The position numbers and the translations under genes were made by a program. This document shows positions 27,433 to 35,228 of a DNA stretch of 54,209 nt, piece by piece. Every line of letters begins with the position of its first letter. The stretch's first letter is position 1. This stretch comes from an uncultured Pelagibacteraceae bacterium (GTDB taxonomy: Bacteria > Pseudomonadota > Alphaproteobacteria > Pelagibacterales > Pelagibacteraceae), in the NCBI GenBank assembly GCA_902595115.1, contig CACJOS010000007.1, positions 1 through 54,209 on the forward strand, written 5' to 3'. The notes beneath the pieces were generated by a model. The model was given only the letters and a program-made list of their open reading frames with translations. It was not told where the DNA came from and made no database searches.

Positions 27433-28400
27433 TGAAACAAAACTATATACCAACTATAAATATTTCATCATTGGTTAACAAAGATCTGGGTTCCAAAGAA
27501 TCGCTGAAGATCATTAAAAAGATTGAGAAAGCTTGTGTTGAGGTAGGTTTTTTTCAAGTCATTGGTCACGGTATTGATCATAAAAAAATTAAAAAAATTG
27601 TAAAAATTGGAGAAAAATTTTTTAAACTTAACAAAAAAGAAAAAATTAAACTTTCTCCAAATAAATGGAATAAAAAAAATAAAAACTTTTATAGAGGCTA
27701 CTTTCCAAGTGACGTAAATGGGAAAGAAGGTTTGGACATTGGAGACTTAAGAGTATCAGAAAATTTTTCACAGAAAATTAAAAATCAATACATAGAATGT
27801 TTAGATTTAGAAAAATGTTTTCAAAAAAACTCAATAAGTCATTTATCTAGCTATTATGATGATATTTATTTATTAAGCGAACTACTTTTCAAAAGTATTA
27901 TCAAACTATACAAAAAAGATCCTTTGTTATCCGGTAAAGCTTTTTCAAGATTTAAAACACTGAGTACTTTGAGATTTAATTTTTACCCAATTCAAAGTAA
28001 ACCTGTGGAAATCTCTAAACAAGACGGTATTGCATTGGGTTGTGAAACACATGTGGACAGCGGGATATTTACAGTTTTATATCAAGATAAAGTAGGAGGA
28101 CTACAAGTTCAAAATAGAAAAAACAAGAAATGGTATAATGTGCCTTTTAATAAAAATGCTCTAGTTGTTAATACTGGAAGAGCATTAGAATATCTAAGTA
28201 AAGGAAAGTTTAAGGCTACAAATCATAGAGTTCTTTGGAACAAATCAGAAAGAATTTCAGTACCTTTCTTTTTTGAGCCCTCTTACGATTTTAAAATGTC
28301 TCAATCATTTTTAAATGGAATAAATTCAAGAAAACAATCTATTTCTTATGAAAGTTTTATAAATAAATCTCTTCGGAAATTTGTCGAGTACGCAAGATAG
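27432..28400 (+). CDS. 2OG-Fe(II) dioxygenase of the isopenicillin-N-synthase-like family
   Basis: A 322-residue oxygenase. The N-terminal domain has VEVGFFQVIGHGID near residues 37-50. The iron ligands are in GCETHVDSGIFTVLYQD (His and Asp near residues 209-211) and in KATNHRVLWN (His near residue 260), with the 2OG-binding Arg in ERISVPFFFEPS. Relatives oxidise small amines, peptides or hormones; no substrate can be assigned. It is the last gene of the SDR operon and ends five bases before the convergent carnitine operon. It is one of three different iron/2OG oxygenases in the window. Confidence 0.87.
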   Translation: MKQNYIPTINISSLVNKDLGSKESLKIIKKIEKACVEVGFFQVIGHGIDHKKIKKIVKIGEKFFKLNKKEKIKLSPNKWNKKNKNFYRGYFPSDVNGKEGLDIGDLRVSENFSQKIKNQYIECLDLEKCFQKNSISHLSSYYDDIYLLSELLFKSIIKLYKKDPLLSGKAFSRFKTLSTLRFNFYPIQSKPVEISKQDGIALGCETHVDSGIFTVLYQDKVGGLQVQNRKNKKWYNVPFNKNALVVNTGRALEYLSKGKFKATNHRVLWNKSERISVPFFFEPSYDFKMSQSFLNGINSRKQSISYESFINKSLRKFVEYAR

Positions 28401-28405
28401 AATAG

Positions 28406-28981
28406 TTATAAACTTCTTACAGTTTTTCTAACATCTTCTAAAAATTTTTTCCTCTTTTGATCAGAAACAAAAGGAACTGCAAAATACCTTTTATATATTA
28501 CATTAGTTATCCCACATATATTAAATACACCTCGTCTTAATCTTTTAGTTGGCATATTTAAAAAAAAAGTTCTAATTGCAAATTGAGGTGATCCATAAGT
28601 ACAAAATACTACAGCTCTTTTTCCTTTTAAATTTCCAACTGGATAACCATAATTACCAATAATTTTTTTAAATCTAAATGCCCAAGGCGGAGATAAAACT
28701 TTGTCTATCCACCCCTCAACAATTGCTGGCATTCTAAAATTCCAAATAGGTGCAATCAAAACAATTATATTTGATTTTTCAATTCGCTTTTGGTGATCTA
28801 GGACTGTTTCATCTGGTTTTTCACCTGCAAATACTGGGTCGAATTTTTCTTTATATAGATCTACACAATCTACAGAAAATCCTTTTTGTTTTGCTTCTTC
28901 TAAAAAAGTTTCTCTAATCGCAGCATTAAATGAATTATCATTATAATGTCCATATACTAAAAAAATATTTTTCATTGCCAA
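28406..28981 (-). CDS. NAD(P)H-quinone oxidoreductase-like flavodoxin-fold protein
   Basis: A 191-residue protein of the KefF/MdaB-like NAD(P)H dehydrogenase family. It has LVYGHYNDNSFNAAIRETF at the start, IVLIAPIWNFRMPAIVEGWIDKVLSPPWAFRF in the middle, split here by family blocks IWNFRMPAIVEGW and DKVLSPPWAF, and AVVFCTYGSP near residue 128. The expected role is two-electron reduction of quinones with FMN or FAD. It overlaps the upstream msrA by ten bases and is the final gene of the carnitine dehydrogenase operon. Confidence 0.85.
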   Translation of the reverse strand: MAMKNIFLVYGHYNDNSFNAAIRETFLEEAKQKGFSVDCVDLYKEKFDPVFAGEKPDETVLDHQKRIEKSNIIVLIAPIWNFRMPAIVEGWIDKVLSPPWAFRFKKIIGNYGYPVGNLKGKRAVVFCTYGSPQFAIRTFFLNMPTKRLRRGVFNICGITNVIYKRYFAVPFVSDQKRKKFLEDVRKTVRSL

Positions 28982-29544
28982 ATATTATCTAATTTCCTTT
29001 GTCTTCCACATCCCTCTTTATATAACAAATAATTTAAAAATTTCTCTTTATAATAATCTTGATGATGTTCCTCTGCTTTATAAAATATTTCAAATTTCCT
29101 AATATATGTAACTACTTTTTGATTAAATTTTTTCTCAATTTCTTGAATATCATCCTCTATAAGTTTTTTTTCGTCATTATTTGTATAGAACGCAACAGAC
29201 CTATAACTGTATCCTTTATCACAAAACTGACCTGCCTTATCGAAAGGATCGATATTTTTCCAAAAAATATTTGCTAGATTTTCAAAATTTATTTTTGATT
29301 TATTATAAACAACTTCAACAACCTCGAAATGTCCTGTGTCACCATATGTAACTTCTTTATAAGTAGGATTTTTTGAGATTCCACCTGAGTATCCTGATAC
29401 TACTTCAATCACACCTTCTGTCTTTTCAAAAACCTCTTCCATGCACCAAAAACATCCACCTGCAAAATAAGCTTTTGATATTTCAGATTTAACAACATTT
29501 GTTGCATAAAAAAAAATAAAACTTATCAATAAAAACTTTTTCAC
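28972..29544 (-). CDS. msrA: Exported peptide-methionine (S)-S-oxide reductase
   Basis: A 190-residue MsrA with a signal peptide (MKKFLLISFIFFYATNVVKS). The mature part has the full catalytic motif GGCFWCMEEVFEKTEGV, followed by SGYSGGISKNPTYKEV, GDTGHFEVVEVVYN and EEHHQDYYKEK. It should repair oxidised methionine in the periplasm. It begins on the last base of the CoA-binding gene's stop, and its end overlaps the quinone reductase gene. The second Cys in GCFWC differs from the cytoplasmic copy (GCFWD) at 14616-15071. Confidence 0.93.
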   Translation of the reverse strand: MKKFLLISFIFFYATNVVKSEISKAYFAGGCFWCMEEVFEKTEGVIEVVSGYSGGISKNPTYKEVTYGDTGHFEVVEVVYNKSKINFENLANIFWKNIDPFDKAGQFCDKGYSYRSVAFYTNNDEKKLIEDDIQEIEKKFNQKVVTYIRKFEIFYKAEEHHQDYYKEKFLNYLLYKEGCGRQRKLDNIWQ

Positions 29545-30011
29545 TAATTTTTCAGTGCTGGAAAAACAGGATTAGACTTTTGGAAAATCTTTTGATATTC
29601 CTGCTTAATACATCTATTAGATATAAATTCCATATTAGAACTTTCAGCAATTGCTTTTGCTTCGTCACTATGAATTCCATATTGCAACCATAAAACTTTT
29701 GATCCGATTTCTTTAGCTTGTTGTGCAATGCCTGGTGTTTCTTTTGAAGGTCTGAATACGTCAACAATATCAATTTTTTCTGGAACATTTTTTAAGTCAG
29801 CTAATACTTTTTCATTATTGACTATTTCACCTTCTGCAAAAGGATTGATTGGATACACTTTGTAACCAAAATCTTGCATATATTTCATCACTACATTTGC
29901 AGGTTTTCTTTTTAAATTTTTTGGATCTTCCCCTTTTTTTTCTGAACTAATACCTATCATTGCGATTGTTTTTGACTTTTCTAAAATATTTTTAATCTGA
30001 TCGTCGGTCAT
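29544..30011 (-). CDS. CoA-binding (YccU-like) protein
   Basis: A 155-residue Rossmann-fold protein of the CoA_binding-2 family. The nucleotide-site loop is AMIGISSEKKGEDPKNL near residues 18-32. Further blocks are NVVMKYMQDFGYKVYPINP and VDVFRPSKETPGIAQQA, and the end holds the conserved CIKQEYQK. The family binds CoA but has no well-defined reaction. It overlaps the enoyl-CoA hydratase gene by one base, and lies in the operon with carnitine dehydrogenase, so a CoA-ester role is plausible. Confidence 0.87.
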   Translation of the reverse strand: MTDDQIKNILEKSKTIAMIGISSEKKGEDPKNLKRKPANVVMKYMQDFGYKVYPINPFAEGEIVNNEKVLADLKNVPEKIDIVDVFRPSKETPGIAQQAKEIGSKVLWLQYGIHSDEAKAIAESSNMEFISNRCIKQEYQKIFQKSNPVFPALKN

Positions 30012-30799
30012 TATCTATTTTTCCATTTAGGTTTTCTTTTTTCTAAAAATGCCTGAATACCTTCTTTAGCATCAATTGACATCATATTAAGTGTCATCAT
30101 TTTTGCAGTGAAATCATAAGCTTTTTTTAATGGCATCTCTAACTGCTTATAGAAAGCTTGTTTTCCAATTTTAATTGTTAAATTTGATTTTGAAGAAATT
30201 GTTTTAGCAATTTTCATAACTTCTTTGTTTAAATTCTTTTTTGAAAAATGATCATTTATTAAACCAACTTCTTTAGCGTAGTTTGCTTTAATTGGTTCTC
30301 CAGTGAGAAGCATTTTCATCATCCTTTTTCTTGTAACTTTTCTACTTACTGCAACCATAGGTGTGCTACAAAACAATCCAATATTAACACCTGGCGTTGC
30401 AAATATTGCATCATTAGTACTATAAGCTAAGTCGCAACTTGCAACTAATTGACATCCAGCCGCATAAGCTGCACCATGAACCTTGGCAATTACAGGTTTA
30501 CGTCCTTCTACAATTTGGATCATGAGCTTTGAACAAAGATTAAATAACTTTAAATATTTTGATCTTTTTTTAAGTCCTCTTACTTCTTTAAGATTATGAC
30601 CTGCACTAAATCCTTTACCGGCTCCTTCTAAGATAATTACTCTTGTAGAATTATCTTTATCCATTTTCTGAAAGGTTTTTAAAAGTAGGTTTAGAGTTGC
30701 AAAAGTTAGTGAATTATATGACTTTGGATCATTAATTTTTATATTCTTAATTCCATTTCCTAAGTTTTTTACTAATACAGTCATGATATTTAAGTACAA
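30011..30799 (-). CDS. Enoyl-CoA hydratase/isomerase-family protein
   Basis: A 262-residue crotonase-fold protein. The CoA-site motif is GKGFSAGHNLKEV near residues 60-72 and the oxyanion block is HGAAYAAGCQLVASCDLAYS near 109-128, followed by ATPGVNIGLFCSTPM. The usual catalytic Glu pair is not obvious, so the reaction is uncertain. A TTG at 30797-30799 has the ribosome site AGGAA at a better distance than the ATG at 30782-30784, so the five-residue-longer form is preferred. It follows L-carnitine dehydrogenase without a gap, so a crotonobetainyl- or betainyl-CoA-type substrate is possible but not shown. Confidence 0.87.
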   Translation of the reverse strand: MYLNIMTVLVKNLGNGIKNIKINDPKSYNSLTFATLNLLLKTFQKMDKDNSTRVIILEGAGKGFSAGHNLKEVRGLKKRSKYLKLFNLCSKLMIQIVEGRKPVIAKVHGAAYAAGCQLVASCDLAYSTNDAIFATPGVNIGLFCSTPMVAVSRKVTRKRMMKMLLTGEPIKANYAKEVGLINDHFSKKNLNKEVMKIAKTISSKSNLTIKIGKQAFYKQLEMPLKKAYDFTAKMMTLNMMSIDAKEGIQAFLEKRKPKWKNR

Positions 30800-31738
30800 T
30801 CATTTCCTTAATTTGTCTTCATATTTCTTTCTAAGCTTTTGAAGATTAACTAGATATTCATCTCGGATGCTGGAGATCATTGCCACAGACTTACCTTTTG
30901 CTTGTAATTTTGTGCCACTAATAACTCTACTAGATAATTTTTTTGATAGTTTCGGAGCTTTTAATTTTGTCCATGGTAATTTTAATGCTGGTCCAAATTG
31001 TTCTAGCATATGTTTCATTCCGAGTTTACCACCTGCTAAGTGAAAAGTTAAAAATGTTCCCATCAAAGACCATCTAAGTCCTGGTCCGTCCTCTATAGCT
31101 CTATCTAAATCTTTTGTAGTTGCATAACCTTCATTAATAATATGCAAACCTTCTCTCCATAACGCTTCTTGTAATCTATCTGCTAAATATCCAGGTAATT
31201 CCTTTTTAACAATAATTGGATTCATAGAAATAGATTTATAAAATTTATTTGCTTTATTTAAAAATTTCGTTTTAGTTTTTTTACCAGCAACAACTTCAAC
31301 TCCAGGACATAAGTAAACTGGGTTAAATGGATGTCCGATCATGGTTCTTGCTGGATTTCTACATTTTGAATAAATTTTTGTAGGAAGTAGGCCAGAAGAA
31401 CTAGATGAAATAATTGCATTATTTTTTGCGTACTTTCCAATAAGATTCATTAATTTAGTTTTAATTTTGTAATTTTCTGTAGCATTTTCCTGAATAAAGT
31501 CTGCATCTTTAAGTGCTGCTTCTAAGGAAGTTACATATTGAAAATTTTTAAGATTAATTTTTTTTTTATTAAATAGTTTTTTAACAAATGGTGAGGCTCT
31601 TCTTATCTCTTCAATTATTTTTTTTTTTAATTTTGGATCCTTGTCATAGGCAATGACCTTAAAATTATGAGCCAAACATCTAATAATCCAACCAGTACCT
31701 ATAACTCCAGTACCTATTACGGCAATCTTTTTAATCAT
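30800..31738 (-). CDS. lcdH: L-carnitine 3-dehydrogenase
   Basis: A 312-residue member of the 3-hydroxyacyl-CoA dehydrogenase family that oxidises L-carnitine to 3-dehydrocarnitine with NAD+. The NAD site is VIGTGVIGTGWIIR at residues 7-20. The family blocks ISSSSSGLLPTKI, GHPFNPVYLCPGVEVV, and especially DGPGLRWSLMGTFLTFHLAG with QFGPALKLPWT are typical of carnitine dehydrogenases rather than of fatty-acid enzymes. The thioesterase domain fused to it in some bacteria is absent; a separate thioesterase lies at 25963-26433. It is the third gene of a seven-gene operon starting at 32961. Confidence 0.85.
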   Translation of the reverse strand: MIKKIAVIGTGVIGTGWIIRCLAHNFKVIAYDKDPKLKKKIIEEIRRASPFVKKLFNKKKINLKNFQYVTSLEAALKDADFIQENATENYKIKTKLMNLIGKYAKNNAIISSSSSGLLPTKIYSKCRNPARTMIGHPFNPVYLCPGVEVVAGKKTKTKFLNKANKFYKSISMNPIIVKKELPGYLADRLQEALWREGLHIINEGYATTKDLDRAIEDGPGLRWSLMGTFLTFHLAGGKLGMKHMLEQFGPALKLPWTKLKAPKLSKKLSSRVISGTKLQAKGKSVAMISSIRDEYLVNLQKLRKKYEDKLRK

Positions 31739-32590
31739 TTAATCTGTTAAACCATCTGATCGAGCAACATTTCTCTCTAAATGTATAGGTAGAACTTTTC
31801 CATAAATTGCTTTTGAGTGCTCTGGTGTATTTACTCTCCAAGGATCAAGAACATAAGCAGGAATACACATATATCTAGATTTGTTTCCTTCTACTTTAGT
31901 TACTCTATGTAATGTGAATCTTCCTTTGAATATTTGCAAATCTCCCGGCTCTAATTTTAATTGTCTAACTCTTGATCTGTCTCCGTTTAAAACTTTTTTT
32001 ACTTCATCAAAATTTTCATTACCAGGTTTTCTTATATTTGGGCAGTATTCAAATATTCCACCTTTCTCAGGTTTTTGGATCATTAAACTTAATGTAAATT
32101 CACAACTATCAAAATGCCAAGGCAAAATTCCTTCTGGCTCCATGACATTATAAGCATGACAAGCTAAAGGATCTGCCCATCTAAATATTGGTGAAACTCC
32201 TAAACATAATGAAACAAATTTTAAAAGTTCTTCAGTTTCGTACAAAAATTTCATTTCAGAACCTTTTAAAAAACAATCTGAATTCAAATATCCGTTAAAT
32301 CTTTTCATGAAGGTTCTTTTAGGATGATCTTTTGGTAACTCTGGATCATCTTTAGCGTATAAATAAGGATTAATTTTTTCTTTAGACATATAAACTTCAT
32401 CGAGTTGCTTTTCTAATTCTGTATTCATTATTGCTAGTGATTTTGGCAGGATAAAATTTGGAATTGTTGAACAACTATCTTCGTCTAATTCTTTTTTACA
32501 TTTTTCAACTAATTTTTTTATTATTGGTGAGTTTAAGTCGTGAATTGGATATTTTTCTAAATCTACAATTGATTTAAGTCTTTCGTTCAC
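31739..32590 (-). CDS. 2OG-Fe(II) oxygenase (HxD...H type), substrate unknown
   Basis: A 283-residue oxygenase. The iron ligands are His159 and Asp161 in LPWHFDSCEF and His228 in RFTLHRVTKV, with a likely 2OG-binding Arg239 (NKSRY). The block EKGGIFEYCPNIR follows the first ligands. It resembles the BesD/hydroxylase group that acts on free amino acids, but the Asp is present, so hydroxylation rather than halogenation is expected. It overlaps the nucleotidyltransferase gene upstream by four bases and abuts lcdH. It may therefore supply a hydroxylated substrate to the carnitine pathway; that is inference. Confidence 0.8.
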   Translation of the reverse strand: MNERLKSIVDLEKYPIHDLNSPIIKKLVEKCKKELDEDSCSTIPNFILPKSLAIMNTELEKQLDEVYMSKEKINPYLYAKDDPELPKDHPKRTFMKRFNGYLNSDCFLKGSEMKFLYETEELLKFVSLCLGVSPIFRWADPLACHAYNVMEPEGILPWHFDSCEFTLSLMIQKPEKGGIFEYCPNIRKPGNENFDEVKKVLNGDRSRVRQLKLEPGDLQIFKGRFTLHRVTKVEGNKSRYMCIPAYVLDPWRVNTPEHSKAIYGKVLPIHLERNVARSDGLTD

Positions 32591-32961
32591 TTTAAATCTC
32601 CATCTTCTCGCATTTTAGCTCTAATTTTTGTTGCTGATATCTTTTGAATTTCCTCAGGTAAAACCACTTCTTCTATTTTATACCCTACTCCTCTGCCGTA
32701 ACAAATATTAGTTATATTTGGCACTAATATTACTTTAAATCTTCCTTCAAATTCAGGATTTAATCTTTCCTCTATTTTTTTCTTTACTGTTTCAAAATCA
32801 AATGGGTTATCATCTACACCTTGCACATCTCTAATTTGAATACAAACTTGTCCTGTTTTTTTAATTATTTCTTTGAATAAAGCATAGTGGCCGTCGTGAA
32901 ATGGTTGCCACCTTCCCAGCATTTGCGCGGTTGGTTTTTTGTTATCCCACTTATAACTCAT
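32587..32961 (-). CDS. Small nucleotidyltransferase (cytidylyltransferase-like)
   Basis: A 124-residue nucleotidyltransferase of the HxGH superfamily. Motif GRWQPFHDGHYALFKEI near residues 17-33 carries the HDGH nucleotide site, and the end has the ISATKIRAKMR block equivalent to the ISSTxIR motif. The ribosome site GAGGAG precedes the ATG. Family members activate small phosphorylated or acidic molecules with CTP or ATP; the substrate is unknown. As first gene of the carnitine dehydrogenase operon it is unexpected, because carnitine catabolism needs no nucleotidyl transfer. Confidence 0.8.
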   Translation of the reverse strand: MSYKWDNKKPTAQMLGRWQPFHDGHYALFKEIIKKTGQVCIQIRDVQGVDDNPFDFETVKKKIEERLNPEFEGRFKVILVPNITNICYGRGVGYKIEEVVLPEEIQKISATKIRAKMREDGDLK

Positions 32962-33001
32962 CGGTACTCCTCAATGTTCAGTTTAATCTTAATTATTGAA
33001 A

Positions 33002-35161
33002 TTAAAAGACTTTATTTAGTTCAATATAAGCTTCTCTTGCATCGCCTATATTTGTTAAATCATCGTTCAAATTAAATATTAAATCAAATCCTTTTATATC
33101 TTTTTTAACCTCAAGTTTTGACATTAAATTTTCTGAACCATTTAATGTAAAAGCATATTCGGTGTCTTTACTTGGTAAATAACCCACTGCTATATATAGA
33201 TTGTCTGTATGTCCGTAATCAATTGCTTGGTCTCTTTCATATATTATAAAAATACTATAATTTTCAGGAAAAACGATATCTATGCCTAATTCACCGCTAA
33301 TGTTATGTAAAGCTCCCACGTGCAATGTATCTGAAAAAGTTTCTGATCCTCCTTTATATTTATATTTAAAATCAGATGATCGATCTATATCGGCCCGGTA
33401 TTCGATTTTTCCATGGCGTTTTATGGTATACTTATCATTTGATATATCTTCGACCGCTGCAAGAGAAGCCCTGAGATTTTTGGTTCTGACATGCTGTTTC
33501 TCAACACTAATTCCACCAACACCAACTTCTGTATAGTCATCAAGTAAAGTGTGACCGATATCAAGTCGTCCAGATGGGATTAATGTAAATTTATCTCCCT
33601 TTATTTCATCTTTAATTTTTATTGTTCCAAATATTTGGTCACCTCTTCGATTAGCAGTCAATGCATTACCATCTAATACCGTCAGTATATCGGAGTGAAA
33701 TCTGCCAACACCAATTATGGTATCAACAAATTTTTCATTATCCTTCATTGGAGATGTTCTATAATACGTAAGGTTATAACTATCAGCATCTACTTTGCTA
33801 CCCATATTGCCAACATCAACATTATTTCTTCCAACACTAAATGCTAAACCTCTTAAGGCTTTATTATCTATAAATCTATCAGCTCCAACTGTTATTCTGT
33901 TGGTGTTAATTTCTTTAGTGGAGGAAATACTAGTATCTCCTACCCGGCCAATAGCGATACTTCCCTCGCTCCAATAAAATATATCTCTATTCTTATCTTT
34001 ATCCTTTTTTTTCTTTTTTGCAGCAGAGGTTCGAGCAACCTCGGTTAAAGAAGCAAGTCTTTGATTGTTAAAATTAAAATCAATATTTAAATTAGTTAAA
34101 TTTTGTTTATCTTTATTTCTTCTAATCCACTTCAATCTATTTAAAGCGGTATCGGTTGATTGATCAATCGTTCTTTTTGCAATTTCTATTTGAGCCATTG
34201 CTATTCCTGTTCTGTCTTTATTTTCTGTTATCGGTGGACATTTGCCAGCAAAAAGATTGAACGGACAAGGCAAGTGATGCTCTTTCACCTGATCGTGATC
34301 TGTACCTACAATAAACATTTTTAACCCGGATGGACTAAAGGCTATACCGTTAGGGTTACTACTTCTATTCACACCACCATCAAAAGAAGCTGTCGAAATG
34401 TTAAAACCCTCAGATAAAGTATATTGATTAACATCATTACCTAGTGTTCCTATCAAAAACATCCTTGTACCATCCTGATTGAAAGCCATTCCATACGGTT
34501 CCTTCTCACCTGCACCTGTATCATTTAGAGCCTCCAAATCAGCAGATCTAATAAAATTAGCTCCACCCGAAAAATCAAAACTTATATTCAATGAATATTG
34601 ATGCACACTTTCACTTGAACCTCCTTTAGCTCTACCATCAGTAACATACATCATTGTTCCATCATTATTAAAAGCTAGACCAAATAAATTTTGAAGAATT
34701 TTCGCTGAAACATCAATAGAATTTCCAGTATGGGTTGCTGATGACACATCGAAATTTATAGAAAGCGAATATTCATATACTTTATCAGTTTGTCTTCCAC
34801 CAATAAACATTTTTGATCCATCATTGTTAAACTTAAGACTCATTGGATTTGTATCTTCGGTGGCGACTGAAAAGCTATCAATAAAAACAGCTGTCGATAC
34901 GTTAAATGCTGTTGATAGAGTATATTCATTTACATCTCGACCAGCTTCTCCGACAACAAACATTTTTTTTCCATCATTACTAAATGCAACATCTCTGGGA
35001 AGACCTTCTTCACTTGAAACATTAAATGTTCGTATTTCATAATTAGAAGTAGAGAGAGTGTCGCCGCTTGCTATAAAATTAGCATAAGCGTTTTGAACAA
35101 AAATATTAGATATTGGTAATAATATAAAAAATACAAATAGGATTTTTTTTATTAAAGACAT
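33002..35161 (-). CDS. Beta-propeller autotransporter-like surface protein
   Basis: A 719-residue exported protein. A signal peptide (MSLIKKILFVFFILLPISNI, cleavage near AYA) is followed by about five repeats of roughly 45-50 residues between residues 30 and 310. Each has a pattern like FSNDGKKMFVVG, then VNEYTLSTAFNVSTA, typical of a beta-propeller. A helical linker (LKWIRRNKDKQNLTNLNI) leads to a C-terminal barrel-like domain with FYWSEGSIAIGRVGDTS and a terminal Phe, as in outer-membrane proteins. It is a paralogue of the next gene upstream. The ligand or target is unknown. Confidence 0.82.
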   Translation of the reverse strand: MSLIKKILFVFFILLPISNIFVQNAYANFIASGDTLSTSNYEIRTFNVSSEEGLPRDVAFSNDGKKMFVVGEAGRDVNEYTLSTAFNVSTAVFIDSFSVATEDTNPMSLKFNNDGSKMFIGGRQTDKVYEYSLSINFDVSSATHTGNSIDVSAKILQNLFGLAFNNDGTMMYVTDGRAKGGSSESVHQYSLNISFDFSGGANFIRSADLEALNDTGAGEKEPYGMAFNQDGTRMFLIGTLGNDVNQYTLSEGFNISTASFDGGVNRSSNPNGIAFSPSGLKMFIVGTDHDQVKEHHLPCPFNLFAGKCPPITENKDRTGIAMAQIEIAKRTIDQSTDTALNRLKWIRRNKDKQNLTNLNIDFNFNNQRLASLTEVARTSAAKKKKKDKDKNRDIFYWSEGSIAIGRVGDTSISSTKEINTNRITVGADRFIDNKALRGLAFSVGRNNVDVGNMGSKVDADSYNLTYYRTSPMKDNEKFVDTIIGVGRFHSDILTVLDGNALTANRRGDQIFGTIKIKDEIKGDKFTLIPSGRLDIGHTLLDDYTEVGVGGISVEKQHVRTKNLRASLAAVEDISNDKYTIKRHGKIEYRADIDRSSDFKYKYKGGSETFSDTLHVGALHNISGELGIDIVFPENYSIFIIYERDQAIDYGHTDNLYIAVGYLPSKDTEYAFTLNGSENLMSKLEVKKDIKGFDLIFNLNDDLTNIGDAREAYIELNKVF

Positions 35162-35228
35162 CAGAGTTTTTTATATGAATTATAATTTAATGCATTATTT
35201 AATATACTCAAAAATGCTGAAATTTTAT

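Noticed and set aside
31739-32590. A halogenase call for the BesD-like oxygenase
   Set aside because: The HxD aspartate is present; halogenases of this group replace it with a small residue.
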